Below are positions 60,801-64,000 of a DNA stretch of 64,000 bases, piece after piece. Source of the DNA: Owenia fusiformis. Lineage: Eukaryota > Annelida > Polychaeta > Sabellida > Oweniidae. The notes under the pieces are model-generated. The model ran no database searches and had not been told where the DNA came from. It saw only the letters and a list, made by a program, of their open reading frames with translations. Position numbers and translations under genes: made by a program. The DNA lies in assembly GCA_903813345.2 (NCBI GenBank), contig CAIIXF020000002.1, positions 20,226,455 to 20,290,454 of the forward strand, read 5' to 3'. Within the stretch, counting starts at the first letter, position 1, and each line of letters opens with the position of its first letter.

Positions 60801-62025
60801 GACCTAGCAATGATCTTGACCTCAGATCACCAAATCATGGGTCGTCAAGGGTCACACCAGACCATAAAGGCATTAAAACGACAAATATCAAGATACTGAC
60901 CTTTGACCTTGGAATGACCCTGACCCTTAAAGTTGACCTTGACCTCAGGTCACTTAATTATGGGTTGTCAAGGGTCACAGCTTAGACCAAGAGTCTTAAA
61001 AGCCAATTAGATATTGACATTTTACCTTGGAATGACCTTGACCTCTGAGTCTCTCTGACCTTTTGTAGAATTCCCACGGACCCATTTAATATGTTGACCA
61101 AGTATGAGGGCCCTGGGGCAAATGGTCTTGGATGAGACGGACGGGCGGACGGACGGACAGACAGACCTCCGTGCTTTATAGTAAGAAGCTATCTATACCC
61201 TACCACGTGATCACCTTAATGGAGCTGGTATTCTCTATCTAATCTATGTAGGGGTTTTCTTGTAATAATACACTGCAAAATATTTGATAAATCTATACAA
61301 TGTATTGTAGAACACTTGGAAAATATGTAAAATATAGTATACATTTAGAAATATGAAATTAAACGAACGTCATCCATAAGCAAGTTCACTGTAGCCTATA
61401 TTCCTTTTAAAAGAAAACAGGCTACAGTATGGGGATAGGGTATACAGTGTGTGTGCTTTTCATGACCTCTTTATGTAGTTGAGCTTGGGGTGTCTTCGTG
61501 ATTTCACCTTGTTTCTTCTAGCTTCTGTTGTATTGGTCCTCTTTTACTCTTTGGCTTCTTTCTTTCTATGTTCAAACGGAGAAATAGATGGACGGACACA
61601 TGGATAGACGGACGGACAGACAGGTGAAAAGGGAGATTGGTGGCAATAGCTCACCTTGTATAGTTCAAATAGATTGTGCAAGAGAGCCAGAAACCAGAAA
61701 ACAAGTGAAAATCCCGAAAACTTCAAAATAAATAATATTTAAGCCAAAACAAACGAATCCAAATAAATTTATTGCGTGTACGTGTATTTCCATAAAGACT
61801 TTTATAATGTATTTTATAGGACGACTTGGTCACAAAATCGTAAGTCTAGAGAGGCAAAATACATGCGCAGTTTGTGCCCTCATCACACTCGATGATGGAA
61901 GAAAGATACATTCTAGACTTATTACTGGAGAAAGACAGGAAGTGTGTTGGCATCTAGACCAGAATTTTTTTACAAAGCCTGAACTTTCATCTTTTAAGAT
62001 TAAGTGTTTGTTATGCAAGGATTGA
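9857..62025 (+). CDS. Secreted protein: two lysozyme-like modules plus ITIH-type C-terminal domain (11 exons)
   Basis: I joined 9857-9899, 33614-33783, 35677-35965, 43326-43396, 44126-44215, 49754-49985, 55341-55415, 58692-58811, 59627-59790, 59888-60011 and 61820-62025. Every junction keeps frame, totalling 1584 bases and 527 residues. Residues 1-19 are a signal peptide. Residues 20-167 form module 1, with KVESCYGT (Glu53), GGIWQ (67-71), an ALYL-like helix (121-127) and DYWKAHYN (144-151). This layout matches goose-lysozyme/lytic-transglycosylase folds: Glu-Ser, then G..Q, then a late W/YN motif. Residues 168-191 are an acidic TTEDP linker. Residues 192-298 are a degenerate second module. 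Residues 299-327 are a linker. Residues 328-527 resemble the ITIH heavy-chain C-terminal domain (DPF..., CYFLVGEPG, GLTVN, VCWH). Enzyme activity and glycan binding are inferences; transcripts are needed to confirm the joins. Confidence 0.8.
10001..10980. mobile_element. DNA element family G, first part (interrupted)
   Basis: CTGGGGACAAT and TAGCGTAACATTATGGCG, then ATCATGA.AAAAT, AGCAAGATCTCGAG and GAAAAACGGTCA occur in the same order at 17195-17560. Here element F (10028-10451) splits the two halves. Further family-G pieces continue at 11850-12334, 13458-13590, 15290-15560 and 22020-22225, between later insertions. Confidence 0.6.
10028..10451. mobile_element. Small inverted-terminus element F, copy 1
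   Basis: It begins AGATGCGAGTAG and ends with the complement CTACTCGCATCT. A second copy lies at 14814-15225, with 3' fragments at 29570-29698 and 46040-46163. The family-G copy at 17216 lacks it (GGGGACAATTAGCG is continuous), which shows insertion. Confidence 0.75.
10980..11849. mobile_element. Mariner-like element
   Basis: Termini GGGTGGTCCAAAAAAGTGAA and its complement are flanked by TA (10978-10979 and 11850-11851). The homologous uninterrupted sequence exists near 48650-48690. Length is about 870 bases, with no intact transposase frame. Confidence 0.75.
11850..12334. repeat. Family-G-related segment, repeated at 48.69-49.09 kb
   Basis: Blocks such as CTTCTTTTGTTCTT, ATCTTTCCGAACCT, TACAAAGGAAAGTTTGGTTG and TTTTCGCATTAAATTGT recur in order at 48690-49085. 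Reading frames here are unsupported. Confidence 0.7.
12335..13457 (-). mobile_element. 5'-truncated LINE (non-LTR retrotransposon)
   Basis: It is flanked by ATCAG duplications (12330-12334, 13458-13462). The 48.6-49.2 kb copy is continuous across the site. T-rich left end and minus-strand coding show the 3' end is on the left. It carries the last part of the reverse-transcriptase ORF. Confidence 0.75.
12907..13443 (-). pseudogene. LINE reverse-transcriptase ORF, C-terminal fragment
   Basis: 178 codons are open to a stop. It contains LAKLRTGTLKLHIETGRY, then a C-A-L-C ... E-x-H-F ... C-x3-Y knuckle-like region (CALCDSNEIEDEIHFTLKC), typical of the post-thumb region at the C-terminus of invertebrate LINE ORF2 proteins. 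The catalytic palm domain is missing through 5' truncation. Confidence 0.75.
13590..13869. other. Mariner-type end and filler
   Basis: ACGAGGGCGGTTCATAAAAA at 13599 looks like one mariner terminal repeat; no matching partner was found. GGTTGCTATGGCAACC at 13751 is a common repeat-associated palindrome. No gene is seen. Confidence 0.35.
13870..14580. repeat. Tandem family-H repeat with long hairpins (two units)
   Basis: Two units of about 360 bases (13870-14230, 14231-14580) each start TTCGAACATGACTGTATTCA. Each contains an inverted pair (AGCAGGGGTAATATCGTCGA against its complement) around GCTAGGCACAAAAG. Overlapping frames on both strands are products of the hairpin. A third, partial copy is at 6155-6330. 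Confidence 0.8.
14814..15225. mobile_element. Element F, copy 2
   Basis: Same termini and internal order as 10028-10451, including AAAGATATTTCACTTTTTGT and GGGGTCTATGGGGAAT. Confidence 0.75.
15226..15721. repeat. Family-G segment
   Basis: 15290-15500 parallels 17740-17930 (GACGTCAT, ACATG.TCCATTGAA, TTTCAACGAACC, GGGCTATATTTAA). No coding sequence. Confidence 0.5.
15745..16030. repeat. AAGCCGGCTT palindrome array, left
   Basis: About ten AGAAGCCGGCTTCT-type palindromes are separated by GGAGTCACCA, GGACAAC or TTACGTACTAC spacers. Each unit can form a hairpin. The open frame across it is an artefact. Confidence 0.85.
17195..18113. mobile_element. Element G, compact copy inside the foldback
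   Basis: It begins near CACGTCGCACAAAACTGGGG and ends GAATTGTCCCCAGGTCCGTG with CACGTC, so GACAATT-containing ends are inverted. The interrupted host sequence CGCACC/GCTC suggests an ACC duplication. This copy gives the uninterrupted order used to recognise the fragments at 10.0-22.2 kb. Confidence 0.6.
19050..19200. repeat. AAGCCGGCTT palindrome array, right
   Basis: Shorter mirror of the array at 15745-16030. Confidence 0.8.
19475..22019. mobile_element. 2.5 kb TA-flanked element with tandem repeats in its arms
   Basis: Ends GGGTGGTCCAAAATATGGCG and complement are flanked by TA (19473-19474, 22020-22021). Each arm of about 700-850 bases is itself four or five tandem units of about 170 bases containing CCCAAATCCCATGGGAAATT. 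The core (20370-21290) has only short frames, none recognised (for example 20766-21026 minus). Confidence 0.75.
22020..22420. repeat. Family-G 3' end and AT-rich filler
   Basis: 22020-22235 matches 17910-18113, ending TTGTCCCTAGGTCCGTGCAC. Nothing else is recognised to 22420. Confidence 0.5.
22421..23096. mobile_element. Non-autonomous DNA element with 16-base inverted ends
   Basis: CAAGGAGGATTGGCTC at the left and its complement at the right are exact inverted termini 676 bases apart. No clear target duplication is visible. No gene inside. Confidence 0.6.
23097..24039. repeat. Intronic sequence with an 88-base tandem duplication
   Basis: TTTCCGAACAAACATGTGGG through TTAAATTATTTATCTCT occurs at about 23465 and again at 23553. 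Otherwise AT-rich with no gene. Confidence 0.6.
24887..26316. other. Interior of element A, nothing recognised
   Basis: A short TA microsatellite lies near 25030. Frames on either strand are short and unfamiliar. Confidence 0.3.
26317..26425. repeat. 20-base tandem repeat
   Basis: Five to six copies of GTACTGTTGACCGCTACTGG with small changes. A single related word occurs at 383-402. Confidence 0.85.
26707..26991 (-). CDS. C2H2 zinc-finger ORF inside element A (possibly remnant)
   Basis: Starting at the ATG at 26991, the frame MPEKCKICKKVC... has a canonical finger C-x2-C-x12-H-x4-H (CKICKKVCTNRRMRKQHELDVH spans 26918-26983). A second, variant finger follows (C-x-C, F-x5-L-x2-H). It runs to a stop at 26707. 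It may be an exon of a transposon-encoded DNA-binding protein; the C-terminal hydrophobic run is odd and may be intron. The open frame extends upstream to 27177 across the segment read on the other strand. Confidence 0.45.
   Translation of the reverse strand: MPEKCKICKKVCTNRRMRKQHELDVHSKRRDYICTCHAKFKQRRNLAHCKKRGHTCTCRPIDQENDKCSTCRLSLKRMFLYMFLILVFLFYFFS
26988..27131 (+). CDS. Exon-like segment of a mobile-element-associated protein
   Basis: A good acceptor (TTGCATTTCTCAG) and donor (CCAG|GTACTA), both phase 1, bound 47 codons including MTVFAEDVEIEMRRRGHVNE and CKLVREWYQAEDDPG. From memory this resembles a domain in multi-copy, transposon-linked proteins of invertebrates, which I cannot verify here. 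Partner exons were not found, so it may be a fragment. Confidence 0.4.
27250..27380. repeat. TATGG/TATTG pentanucleotide microsatellite
   Basis: Runs of TATGG grade into TATTG; the frame on the minus strand is an artefact. Confidence 0.9.
27381..27974. other. Interior of element A, no gene seen
   Basis: Around 27855-27930 ATACGATTTTTTC-like words repeat four times; otherwise nothing is recognised. Confidence 0.4.
27975..28215. repeat. Palindromic minisatellite
   Basis: About four units contain CCTGTATGAATCC, then GACGCCTGGATTCATACAGG, so each unit is a dyad that can fold. Spacers vary (GGCACCGAATG, GACGCGTGTAG, ACGCTCGCAGTG). Confidence 0.85.
28216..30449. other. Interior of element A with repeat fragments
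   Basis: 29180-29345 is a fragment of the hAT-like family seen at 33817-34030 (CGTAGCCAGGGGGGTTCG, then CAAAATCATGC). 29570-29698 is a 3' piece of element F. I see no gene. Confidence 0.45.
31046..31452. mobile_element. Foldback MITE family B nested in the right arm of element A
   Basis: Inverted ends CACGCGGTACAAACTTCGAC and complement have arms of about 170-200 bases and GTATA duplications (31041-31045, 31453-31457). Removing it restores GCGTATACCAAGGGTG, the element A terminus. Truncated relatives are at 52110-52306 and 55490-55868. Confidence 0.9.
32096..33613. other. End of intron 1, no gene seen
   Basis: Ordinary AT-rich sequence with short frames. No recognised repeat or coding exon before the acceptor at 33613. 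Confidence 0.4.
33614..33783 (+). CDS. Exon 2: lysozyme-like module 1, N-terminal half
   Basis: Acceptor AACATCAATCAG, phase 1; donor CAG|GTAGGT, phase 0. It encodes the end of the signal peptide, a helix (VVDNALEKLRKF), DNPDELDLLKN, KVESCYGT with the candidate catalytic Glu53, and GGIWQ. Confidence 0.85.
33817..34030. mobile_element. hAT-like MITE in intron 2
   Basis: Exact 13-base inverted ends CAGGCCCGTAGCC and complement are flanked by TATCAG (33811-33816, 34031-34036). It contains poly-C runs and a short inner palindrome of GGGGGGTTCG. A six-base duplication is shorter than the eight usual for hAT. Confidence 0.75.
34037..35676. other. Intron 2 remainder, nothing recognised
   Basis: AT-rich, no open frame of note, no clear repeat structure. 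Confidence 0.4.
35677..35965 (+). CDS. Exon 3: lysozyme-like module 1, C-terminal half
   Basis: Acceptor ATTTGACAG, phase 0; donor AAAG|GTATAG, phase 1. It continues directly from GGIWQ with LDGICYNDTRDIQSHPNL, then a helical region and DYWKAHYN, and ends RRVKK. Cys55 and Cys76 could pair. An alternative donor 12 bases downstream is also phase 1. Confidence 0.85.
35966..37259. repeat. Intron 3, with a diverged piece of foldback family D
   Basis: 36070-36260 keeps words of the 56034-57791 arms (ATCTCTGCGAAAC.CGTCCCGTA, TCCCGGTTAAAGAGAAATTCG). The rest is unremarkable. Confidence 0.5.
37260..37930. repeat. 670-base pyrimidine-rich TTCC/CTTCC tract
   Basis: The plus strand is almost purely C and T, built on CTTCCTTCC. 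The 180-codon frame of Ser/Leu/Phe/Pro is a composition artefact. Confidence 0.95.
37970..38310. repeat. GAACGAAC/ACGCACGA-type degenerate tetranucleotide tract
   Basis: The purine-plus-C tract follows directly on the pyrimidine tract, with period-4 words ACGA, GAAC, GCAC. Frames on both strands are artefacts. Confidence 0.9.
38409..38561 (+). mobile_element. Element A, left-end fragment
   Basis: Starts CACCCTTGGTATACGCAGCT and follows element A to GATGCCTCCCGA, then breaks off. Confidence 0.85.
38779..38892 (+). pseudogene. Orphan GC-rich exon-like segment
   Basis: Acceptor CATATCTTTCAG and donor CCTG|GTAAAT bound 114 bases. In the phase 0 frame (VRVHEALNLLNLKFSPNLAL onward) nearly every third position in the first half is C or G, unlike every exon of the host gene. 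Another frame (Pro/Gln-rich) would fit between exons 3 and 4 in phase 1, but codon usage favours the first frame. It is probably a captured exon or exon of another gene. The helical sequence is not recognised. Confidence 0.4.
38893..39434. other. Intron 3, nothing recognised
   Basis: AT-rich, with no coding or repeat signal I can name. Confidence 0.35.
39435..40044. mobile_element. Mariner-like non-autonomous element
   Basis: CAGGGTGGGCCAAAA ends, inverted over about 45 bases, with TA on both sides (39433-39434, 40045-40046). No transposase frame. Confidence 0.85.
40640..42650. repeat. Tandem array of about 300-340-base units
   Basis: Units marked by GCCACTATTGTGGACTGACT recur near 40750, 41650, 41945, 42255 and 42594. 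Each has AAAATGGC, CATTGACATGGA-type and GGGAATC words. It ends in GACAGACGGACAAG like the arrays at 54720 and 61138. A LINE fragment interrupts the first unit. Confidence 0.75.
40855..41411 (-). mobile_element. LINE 3' fragment (CR1/L2-like) inserted in the array
   Basis: The 3' end carries a CAATTTCAATT short tandem repeat. The minus-strand frame (41420 to 41112) contains NRYCTGQFMYKIF and LCYLGPNLWNALP, the usual last part of such reverse transcriptases. The flanks rejoin as the array unit GCGATTTTTTGTAACAAAAT. Confidence 0.7.
42651..43325. other. End of intron 3, nothing recognised
   Basis: A short ATACAATA run lies at 42660-42690. No other feature. Confidence 0.35.
43326..43396 (+). CDS. 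Exon 4: acidic TTEDP linker
   Basis: Acceptor TTTACAG, phase 1; donor AAG|GTGAAT, phase 0. It encodes EETTEDPSTDPEDQTTEDP and an acidic end. The repeat-like, Thr/Glu/Asp/Pro-rich composition suggests an extended, possibly O-glycosylated spacer. Confidence 0.65.
44126..44215 (+). CDS. Exon 5: module 2, N-terminal half (degenerate)
   Basis: Acceptor TATACACAG, donor CAG|GTGGGT, phase 0 on both sides. It encodes VPNRLLEKLSTFIDNPDILD then LLKNSVGILQ. Compared with exon 2, about 17 residues between LLKN and G-I-x-Q are missing, including the VES glutamate and Y-G-T. Confidence 0.75.
44216..46441. other. Intron 5, first part
   Basis: 46040-46163 is a 3' piece of element F and 45926-45938 is a C homopolymer. 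No coding signal. Confidence 0.4.
46442..46961. mobile_element. Foldback element C, copy 1
   Basis: An almost complete palindrome of 520 bases: CACTGGTGATCCGCTCGATT and complement at the ends, bounded by TATTG at 46437-46441 and 46962-46966. Frames inside are repeat-derived. Confidence 0.9.
46962..48554. other. Intron 5, middle, nothing recognised
   Basis: Short duplicated word TTGCTCGTT(G/T)CTAGGTAGCA at 47932 and 47968. Otherwise plain sequence. Confidence 0.4.
48555..49192. repeat. Uninterrupted copy of the 10.87-13.56 kb family-G segment
   Basis: It runs from GTTTCTCTTAAACCAGTCAT through ATCAGTCAAAATTACATAAA to CACCATATCGATACC without the mariner-like element or LINE found in the other copy. 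Confidence 0.8.
49754..49985 (+). CDS. Exon 6: module 2, C-terminal half (degenerate)
   Basis: Acceptor GTTTGACAG, almost the same as for exon 3; phase 0 in. Donor AAAG|GTAATA, phase 1. FRIDWMKVTPKQLKNNRF and ALLYILGI match exon 3's YGVKWMEVTYEQLNE and ARLYLLNI, but the DYWKAHYN stretch is deleted before FLETVK. Confidence 0.8.
49986..51124. repeat. Intron 6, first part: GAAGGTCAAAT tandem array
   Basis: 50090-50760 has six units of about 100-145 bases with TTTGAACTTCTGAGAACTT, GATGATTTTGAA and GACCTTGAGAAGGTCA. 50800-50900 is a CCACCAACCGCCGAT-like tract. ACAAAATGTCACCACTT occurs on both sides (50036 and 50881). Confidence 0.75.
51125..51662. mobile_element. Foldback element C, copy 2
   Basis: Same ends as copy 1 (CACTGGTGATCCACTCGATT), 538 bases, TTTAC duplicated at 51120-51124 and 51663-51667. 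Confidence 0.9.
52430..54260. repeat. Array of about 164-base repeats
   Basis: ATGCGTAGACAAGACTTTAC marks units near 52562, 52727, 53452, 53615, 53713, 53876, 54040 and 54197. Spacing is mostly 163-165, with one short 98-base unit. An unrelated stretch (52815-53370) interrupts it. AAAATGGCTGCC recurs in each unit. Confidence 0.85.
54720..54770. repeat. GACGGACA tract
   Basis: Tetranucleotide-rich end of a repeat family, also at 61138-61167 and 61590-61620. Confidence 0.85.
55341..55415 (+). CDS. Exon 7: second linker
   Basis: Acceptor CTTATTTTAG, donor ACAG|GTACTT, phase 1 on both sides. It encodes a hydrophilic Thr/Lys/Glu/Gly-rich spacer (TEQKSTTIEKQTGGEDKDTT). Support is splice phase and position rather than homology. 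Confidence 0.55.
55490..55868. mobile_element. Foldback MITE family B, right-truncated copy
   Basis: Starts CACGCGGTACTAACTTAGAC; both arms are present, but the last 30 or so bases of the right end are lost. Confidence 0.8.
56737..56975. mobile_element. Short element A relative nested in element D
   Basis: CACCCTTGGTATGCGCAGCT and complement, with ATCCC duplicated at 56732-56736 and 56976-56980. At 239 bases it keeps only the outer ends of the 7.2 kb element. Confidence 0.9.
57411..57492. repeat. Long hairpin
   Basis: AGATATGAGCCCC, then AATATTGGGTGCGGAGC, pairs with its complement around AGCTCCATAAACGT. Confidence 0.85.
57797..58691. other. Intron 7, last part
   Basis: A single mariner-type end GCCCCACCCTGTA at 57965 and a poly-C run near 58236. 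No coding sequence. Confidence 0.4.
58692..58811 (+). CDS. Exon 8: start of ITIH-type C-terminal domain
   Basis: Acceptor GGTTATTTCAG, donor TTTG|GTGAGT, phase 1 on both sides. It contains GDPFLVKQ, GDKVCYFLVGEPGNFVRLF and ends before GLTVN. The order DPxF, C-x-x-x-x-EPG, VLRL-like strand then GLTVN is the ITIH C-terminal signature. Confidence 0.85.
58812..59626. other. Intron 8
   Basis: GACACCCTGTA at 59264 is a lone mariner-type end, and GGTTGCTATAGCAACC is at 59112. The frame at 59090-59275 belongs to this repeat. Confidence 0.4.
59627..59790 (+). CDS. Exon 9: ITIH-type domain, middle
   Basis: Acceptor TTACCAG, phase 1; donor GAG|GTAGAG, phase 0. It encodes GLTVNVGFQEHSWLDKAAVV, then strand-like sequence ending LETTGLTIE. 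Confidence 0.85.
59888..60011 (+). CDS. Exon 10: ITIH-type domain, middle
   Basis: Acceptor TTTTTTAAG, phase 0; donor TTTG|GTAAGT, phase 1. It encodes ISKERVLLQHNKDVGVSVVK through LITDGVF, compatible with the beta-rich ITIH C-terminal fold. Confidence 0.8.
60012..61819. repeat. Intron 10: GACCTTGACCTCAGGTCAC repeat array
   Basis: 60480-61080 has about five units of 110-120 bases marked by GACCTTGACCTCAGGTCAC. It ends in a GACGGACGGACAG tract (61138-61167). A second such tract, followed by GGTGGCAATAGCTCACCTTG, is at 61590-61660. Confidence 0.75.
61820..62025 (+). CDS. Exon 11: end of ITIH-type domain and stop
   Basis: Acceptor ATTTTATAG, phase 1. It starts GRLGHKIV, carries two close cysteines (475, 478), then QEVCWHLDQNFF (Cys502) matching the VCW segment of ITIH proteins, and ends KCLLCKD-stop (Cys522, Cys525). 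Confidence 0.85.
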
Positions 62026-62308
62026 AATGACTCGATGACACCCAGATGAACTTTATTATGATTATCCTGGAGCCTTTTTAGAACAGATTGTTACGGAATT
62101 TTCAAAACTTAGAATACAATTAGTGTTTTCCCAAAATACAATATTTCGTTGAGTTATGCTTTGGACGTTAAGTCAAAAATTATACAAATATTTAAATCTG
62201 TTGATGTAAGTACCATGCCTGTGCATCTTTGCACAGGTGCAACTTTGACAAGTGGTATTCCATGAACCCAGAAGCGCTAATGAAATATCATTTTGTGCCA
62301 TCAAGTGC

Positions 62309-62600
62309 CACAGGAACTCACCGAAAATTGAATAAATATTTGTTTTATTATTCACTGTTATATTCCTCGCTCATATGACATATGAATGGAATAACAACGA
62401 ACTATTAATGTCGACTTAGTGATAACAATGTACTTCCAATATATAAAATTGAAATTACACTAGACTAATTCATGACTGATGGATAGCATTTGATATTTGC
62501 CAGTCATGCGTACAGCCGTTGAATATCAATTCTTATTTTTAGTCACGTGTAGGACATACACCAATCAGAGGGTGAGAAATGTGACAATGATATAATATAA
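62309..62600. repeat. 3' flank resembling the window start
   Basis: Parallels 1-330 in order and spacing (see the entry at 1). Confidence 0.4.
62331..62336 (+). promoter_or_regulatory. Polyadenylation signal
   Basis: AATAAA lies 306 bases after the stop at 62025. It is in sequence also found at the window start, so other sites could be used. Confidence 0.45.
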
Positions 62601-62633
62601 CTATTAATAATACGGTGGTTTAAAGGGTGACAG

Positions 62634-63073
62634 GCCATCTCAACCCCAAGTCAACTCAACCAAGTAAAACTCAACGCCAAGTCAACTCAACCCTGTAAAA
62701 CTCCGCCCCAGTAAAACTCAACCCAATTCATTTCTGCAATGTCTTTAATTCTATAGTTCATTAACTTCAATAATCCAACATCTTGCATATTTAAACGATA
62801 CGTACCTTGTAAAAATATTTGATAGACAGTTAAACATCTTTTAAATAAAATTTTAGAAAATACAATTTTGGCAATTAACAATGTTTTTAACAATGTTAAT
62901 GTATTAAAGAAATCAGTAATGACTAATAGAGTCAATCTGAAAAGCATTACAACAAACTTATTACAATATTTAAAACTAAAATAAAATGACGTAAAATATG
63001 ATTAGATCACTCTAAATGAGTTGACTCGGGGTTGAGTTTTACTGGGTTGAGTTGACTTGAGGTTGAGATGACC
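62634..63073. mobile_element. Foldback element with CAACTCAACC-rich ends
   Basis: CATCTCAACCCCAAGTCAAC near 62636 pairs with GTTGACTTGAGGTTGAGATG ending near 63071. Both ends contain repeated GTAAAACTCAAC words. The AT-rich core has an unrecognised 86-codon minus-strand frame (62687-62947). Confidence 0.65.
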
Positions 63074-63835
63074 AGGAAGCGTTTAGGTTATGAACTCTTT
63101 CAATTTATAGAAAGAAGTAAAATACCCTTTGGCAAAGGGTGAACTAACTATTCTTTTTACTGAACATATACTTGCATTCTATTCGTCATGCATCCTCACA
63201 CCGAAACACCCTGACATGGTAATTAAAGTCACAAGTGGCGGCCACAGGTTCGTATTCGATTCAATTTTCATTAACTGCATGTTTAATAGAGCATCTAGAT
63301 TAAATTCCTTTGGTACAACAATCAATCAAAGTGTCTTTCTACTCATCGTATAGTAAATATGTTTTACCATCGAAATAAAGCTTTAATTTCACCGATCAAA
63401 ATATGACACTGGACTACAGATACTGTATAAATGACAATGGTAAATGTTAAATCGGGATGACATCGTGAGAAATAATAATGAAAAGCCTTCTATTATTCTT
63501 TCAAAAAGATTTTTCTAGTTGAAGGCAGAAAGATGTGATGAGTAACAGAATGGGAAGACAGCGGTAATATTTGACATTTAAAAGACAACAGTTCCCTTTG
63601 TCATTTCTCCAATGTTCCATTGTAATACATCCACCATAGTCCGTTGTCACATCTGTTCATTATTTTAAATTCAGAATCCGTTGTCATTGACAATATGGAA
63701 CACGGCATATTGTGGCGATTCACGACAACATTTGATCGAAATTGGGGTTTCATGTAATAAGAAAGTGTCTAAGATTGTTATGAAATTATAATGGAATCAA
63801 CTTTGAAAATATTTTATGTAACTTCAAAAACGGTT
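63074..63835. other. Intergenic sequence, nothing recognised
   Basis: Short open frames only; none with family or splice support. Confidence 0.35.
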
Positions 63836-64000
63836 AAAATCGAAGATTCTGTTGTCTTCTAAACTATTTGTTCGCAAGCATGCACATTTTCTTAAACATA
63901 AGATATACAGTAGACACACGCTTGTGATAAAAATGTCGTAGGAACTGTGCCTACAACGCGTGAAATAAGGAAAAAAGAAAAATCATACCTTCGTGGTGCC
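63836..64000. mobile_element. Foldback element C, partial copy cut by the window end
   Basis: TTCTGTTGTCTTCT.AACTATTTGTTCGCAA, then AAAATGTCGT and CTACAACGCGTGAAATAAGG, match the right arm of copy 1 (46640-46910). Confidence 0.75.

Overview
This is a eukaryotic, AT-rich, intron-rich and very repeat-rich genomic window. GT-AG introns, AATAAA signals, non-LTR retrotransposon remnants, Tc1/mariner-, hAT- and foldback-type DNA elements and the protein types point to a marine invertebrate. A hemichordate or other invertebrate deuterostome is my leading guess, a lophotrochozoan is possible, and nothing here proves a species.

Only three protein-coding loci can be supported. (1) 733-1434, minus strand: a probable two-exon small secreted cysteine-containing protein, not recognised. 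(2) 3827-5176, plus strand: a two-exon, 314-residue protein with about eight membrane segments and a TspO/MBR-like W/Y-rich segment. (3) 9857-62025, plus strand: an 11-exon gene spanning 52 kb. It is assembled here from exons whose phases all match, and it encodes a 527-residue secreted protein: signal peptide, a lysozyme/transglycosylase-like module, an acidic linker, a second degenerate copy of that module, a second linker, and a C-terminal domain resembling that of inter-alpha-trypsin inhibitor heavy chains (ITIH). This combination is the most interesting protein in the window.

Everything else is intergenic or intronic repeat. The 5.2-9.8 kb intergenic segment is an old tandem duplication. 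The 23.7 kb first intron of gene 3 (9.9-33.6 kb) is a nest of transposons: a DNA element (family G) broken up by a small element F, a mariner-like element, a 5'-truncated LINE, a tandem hairpin repeat, a 3.5 kb foldback, and a 2.5 kb TA-flanked inverted-repeat element. After these comes a 7.2 kb element (24269-31466) with roughly 600 bp inverted repeats and TTTAA target duplications. Its terminal repeat itself carries a younger 407 bp insertion.

Six elements of four unrelated foldback families share termini beginning CAC and ending GTG, with 5 bp target-site duplications (TTTAA, GTATA, TATTG, TTTAC, AAGTA, ATCCC). That combination is known from Transib and ProtoRAG elements, the relatives of V(D)J recombinase. 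No RAG-like transposase is visible in the window.

From 40 to 62 kb, short exons are separated by tandem and dispersed repeats: 164 bp, roughly 115 bp and roughly 320 bp arrays, and tracts rich in GACGGACA. No tRNA, rRNA, CRISPR array or prokaryotic feature was seen.
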